This document shows positions 61,364 through 64,000 of a stretch of 64,000 bases of DNA, in pieces. The stretch spans positions 2,728,001 through 2,792,000 of the forward strand of contig NZ_CP021323.1 of the NCBI RefSeq assembly GCF_002155145.1. Direction: 5' to 3'. The notes under the pieces are model-generated. The model did not search any database. It worked only from the letters and a program-made list of their open reading frames with translations, and was not told the origin of the DNA. The position numbers and the translations under genes were made by a program. Source of the DNA: Kushneria konosiri. Its GTDB lineage: Bacteria; Pseudomonadota; Gammaproteobacteria; Pseudomonadales; Halomonadaceae. How positions within the stretch are numbered: the stretch's first letter is position 1; each line of letters opens with the position of its first letter.

Positions 61364-62965
61364 ATGGCAACAGACATCAAGGCGCCAAGCTTTCCCGAAT
61401 CCGTTGCGGAAGGGACCGTGGCTACCTGGCATAAGAAGCCGGGAGACAGTGTCTCGCGTGACGAACTGATTGTTGAAATCGAAACCGACAAGGTGGTGCT
61501 CGAAGTCGTCGCCCCGGCCGACGGCACGGTAGAGGAAATTACCGTTCAGGAAGGCGAGACCTGTGAGTCCGAGCAGGTACTGGGTCGTCTGGGCGAAGGT
61601 GGTCAGTCCTCACAGCAGAGCGGGAAAAAGGACGAGCAGAGCAAGGCATCTTCCGACAAGCCTGCCGAATCCAGCAAAAGCGGTGGCAAGTCGTCCGCCT
61701 CCAGCGCCTCGGTTGACGTCAAGGCACCTTCCTTCCCTGAATCCGTTCAGGAAGGCACTGTTGCCAGCTGGAACAAAAAGGTTGGTGAATCGGTCAAGCG
61801 CGACGAAGTGCTGGCCGAGATTGAAACCGACAAGGTAGTGCTGGAGGTGGTTGCACCTTCTGATGGCGCTCTGACCGAAATCCTTGCCGATGAAGGCAGC
61901 CAGGTCACCTCCGAACAGGTGCTGGCACGCTTTGGTGAAGGCAGCGGTGATGCGGCAGGTGCCTCTGCCGAATCCCGTGGCGATGACAGCCAGGCCGAGT
62001 CGGGCGATGCCAATGCCGAGCAGGACGAGAAGGTTGGTGACAAGGTACTTGCTCCGGCAGCCCGCAAGCTGGTGGCCGAACACAACCTTGATGTCAACAA
62101 AATCGAGGGCACCGGCAAGGGCGGCCGTATTCTGAAGGAAGATGTGCAAAAGGCCATTGAGGCCGGCAGTGCCAAAAAGGGTGGTGGCGAAAAGCCGGCG
62201 ACCTCTTCTGGTACCGGTGTATCGCAAAAGGCCGCAGCGCCGGCAGGTGCGGCCATTCAGGGTGAACGTCCCGAACAGCGCGTGCCGATGAGTCGTCTGC
62301 GTCAGACCATCGCCAAGCGTCTGGTACAGGCACAGCAGACCGCTGCCATGCTCACCACCTACAATGAGGTGGACATGAGTGCGGTGATGGCGCTGCGCAG
62401 CCAGTACAAGGATGACTTCCTCAAGGCGCATGACGTGAAGCTCGGTTTCATGGGCTTTTTCGTCAAGGCCGCGACAGAGGCCCTTAAGCGCTTCCCGGAC
62501 GTCAATGCCTCCATCGACGGTACTGATATTGTCTATCACGGCTATCAGGATATCGGTGTTGCCGTGTCCACGCCGCGTGGTCTGGTTGTTCCAGTGCTGC
62601 GTGATACGGATTCCATGAAGCTGGCCGACGTTGAAAAGACCATCGGTGACTTCGGCAAGCGTGGCCGTGACGGCAAGCTCGGCATTGAAGACATGCAGGG
62701 CGGCACCTTTACCATCACCAACGGCGGTATCTTTGGCTCGTTGATGTCGACGCCGATTCTCAATCCGCCGCAGACGGCCATTCTGGGTATGCACAAGATC
62801 CAGGAGCGTCCGATGGCGGTCAACGGCAAGGTCGAGATTCGCCCGATGATGTATCTGGCGCTTTCCTACGATCATCGCATGATCGATGGCAAGGACGCGG
62901 TCCAGTTCCTCGTGGCCATCAAGAGCCTGCTTGAGGATCCTGCGCGTTTTCTGCTTGACGTTTAA
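61364..62965 (+). CDS. sucB: 2-oxoglutarate dehydrogenase E2 component with two lipoyl domains
   Basis: A 533-residue dihydrolipoyl succinyltransferase, longer than E. coli SucB (405) because it has two lipoyl domains: the first with [10 protein letters not shown] (Lys43), the second a near-duplicate with the same motif at Lys157, each after [10 protein letters not shown] Ser/Lys/Glu-rich linker separates them. Then the peripheral subunit-binding domain ([20 protein letters not shown]) and the catalytic domain ending [27 protein letters not shown] precedes ATG 61364. A hairpin follows before lpdA. Confidence 0.96.
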   Translation: MATDIKAPSFPESVAEGTVATWHKKPGDSVSRDELIVEIETDKVVLEVVAPADGTVEEITVQEGETCESEQVLGRLGEGGQSSQQSGKKDEQSKASSDKPAESSKSGGKSSASSASVDVKAPSFPESVQEGTVASWNKKVGESVKRDEVLAEIETDKVVLEVVAPSDGALTEILADEGSQVTSEQVLARFGEGSGDAAGASAESRGDDSQAESGDANAEQDEKVGDKVLAPAARKLVAEHNLDVNKIEGTGKGGRILKEDVQKAIEAGSAKKGGGEKPATSSGTGVSQKAAAPAGAAIQGERPEQRVPMSRLRQTIAKRLVQAQQTAAMLTTYNEVDMSAVMALRSQYKDDFLKAHDVKLGFMGFFVKAATEALKRFPDVNASIDGTDIVYHGYQDIGVAVSTPRGLVVPVLRDTDSMKLADVEKTIGDFGKRGRDGKLGIEDMQGGTFTITNGGIFGSLMSTPILNPPQTAILGMHKIQERPMAVNGKVEIRPMMYLALSYDHRMIDGKDAVQFLVAIKSLLEDPARFLLDV

Positions 62966-62975
62966 GCCTTCCAAT

Positions 62976-63007
62976 CCCGCCCGGTCCTGCACCGGGCGGG
63001 CTGTTTT
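62976..63007 (+). terminator. Strong hairpin between sucB and lpdA
   Basis: CCCGCCCGGT (62976-62985), CCTGC loop, ACCGGGCGGG (62991-63000), then CTGTTTT. Perfect 10-bp GC stem; likely reduces read-through from sucAB into lpdA. Confidence 0.75.
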
Positions 63008-63036
63008 ATACCGATCGCCGGCAATATGCAGGATGA

Positions 63037-64000
<964 letters not shown>

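Overview
The window reads as chromosomal DNA of a gammaproteobacterium. Protein resemblances, the moderately high GC, the choline-sulfatase and the gltA / sdhCDAB / sucAB-lpdA arrangement suggest a halophile of the Halomonadaceae (Halomonas/Kushneria-like). This placement is inferred from recognisable families, not from a 16S gene or a search. I see no CRISPR array, insertion sequence or prophage.

Layout. 1-5.6 kb: end of a YcaQ-like DNA glycosylase, a YfcJ/YhhS-type MFS exporter, a TupA-like ATP-grasp protein, an ankyrin protein and the ABC-F ATPase YbiT with a hairpin in its leader. 6-13.3 kb: a small charged protein, a secreted serine hydrolase, choline-sulfatase BetC, a LysE/ArgO exporter, a MetE-C-domain-like methyltransferase, a MATE exporter and a DUF4202 protein. 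13.3-19.8 kb: a chemoreceptor, then a tightly coupled operon of a periplasmic cupredoxin-like protein, a membrane GGDEF-EAL protein, a DUF3034 protein and a lipoprotein truncated globin. 19.8-28.3 kb: a BioH-like hydrolase, a 52-aa basic protein, a C45 Ntn-hydrolase and recB-recD without recC. 28.3-35.5 kb: an unusual cluster with a RibD-type reductase, a small secreted protein, a minus-strand operon (MDR dehydrogenase, PTPS-fold protein lacking its catalytic residues, GT4 glycosyltransferase, SAM methyltransferase, frameshifted flippase-like protein) and a CDP-alcohol phosphatidyltransferase. This is the best candidate for an undescribed pathway. 35.5-51 kb: aspartoacylase-like hydrolase, aldo/keto reductase, DusA, a degraded low-information stretch, DUF1415, DUF6482, CsbD-like, NlpE-like lipoprotein, OprB porin, orphan Vsr nuclease, a CI-like regulator, LrgAB, QorA, a short-chain dehydrogenase and CydDC. 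51-64 kb: gltX with tRNA-Ala(GGC) and tRNA-Glu(UUC), then the TCA block: gltA (minus), sdhCDAB, sucA, sucB (two lipoyl domains) and lpdA running off the right edge.

How the genes fit together. The right-hand block supplies citrate synthase, succinate dehydrogenase and the full 2-oxoglutarate dehydrogenase complex, with gltA and sdh divergently transcribed from recognisable sigma70 promoters. CydDC supports assembly of cytochromes and the bd oxidase. The 15.4-19.7 kb operon looks like a copper/heme redox input tied to c-di-GMP turnover. The 28-35 kb cluster combines enzymes that make or modify a small heterocycle or sugar with glycosyl transfer, methylation, phospholipid-type transfer and a polytopic membrane protein, as expected for a membrane-anchored or exported glycoconjugate; its product is not known to me.
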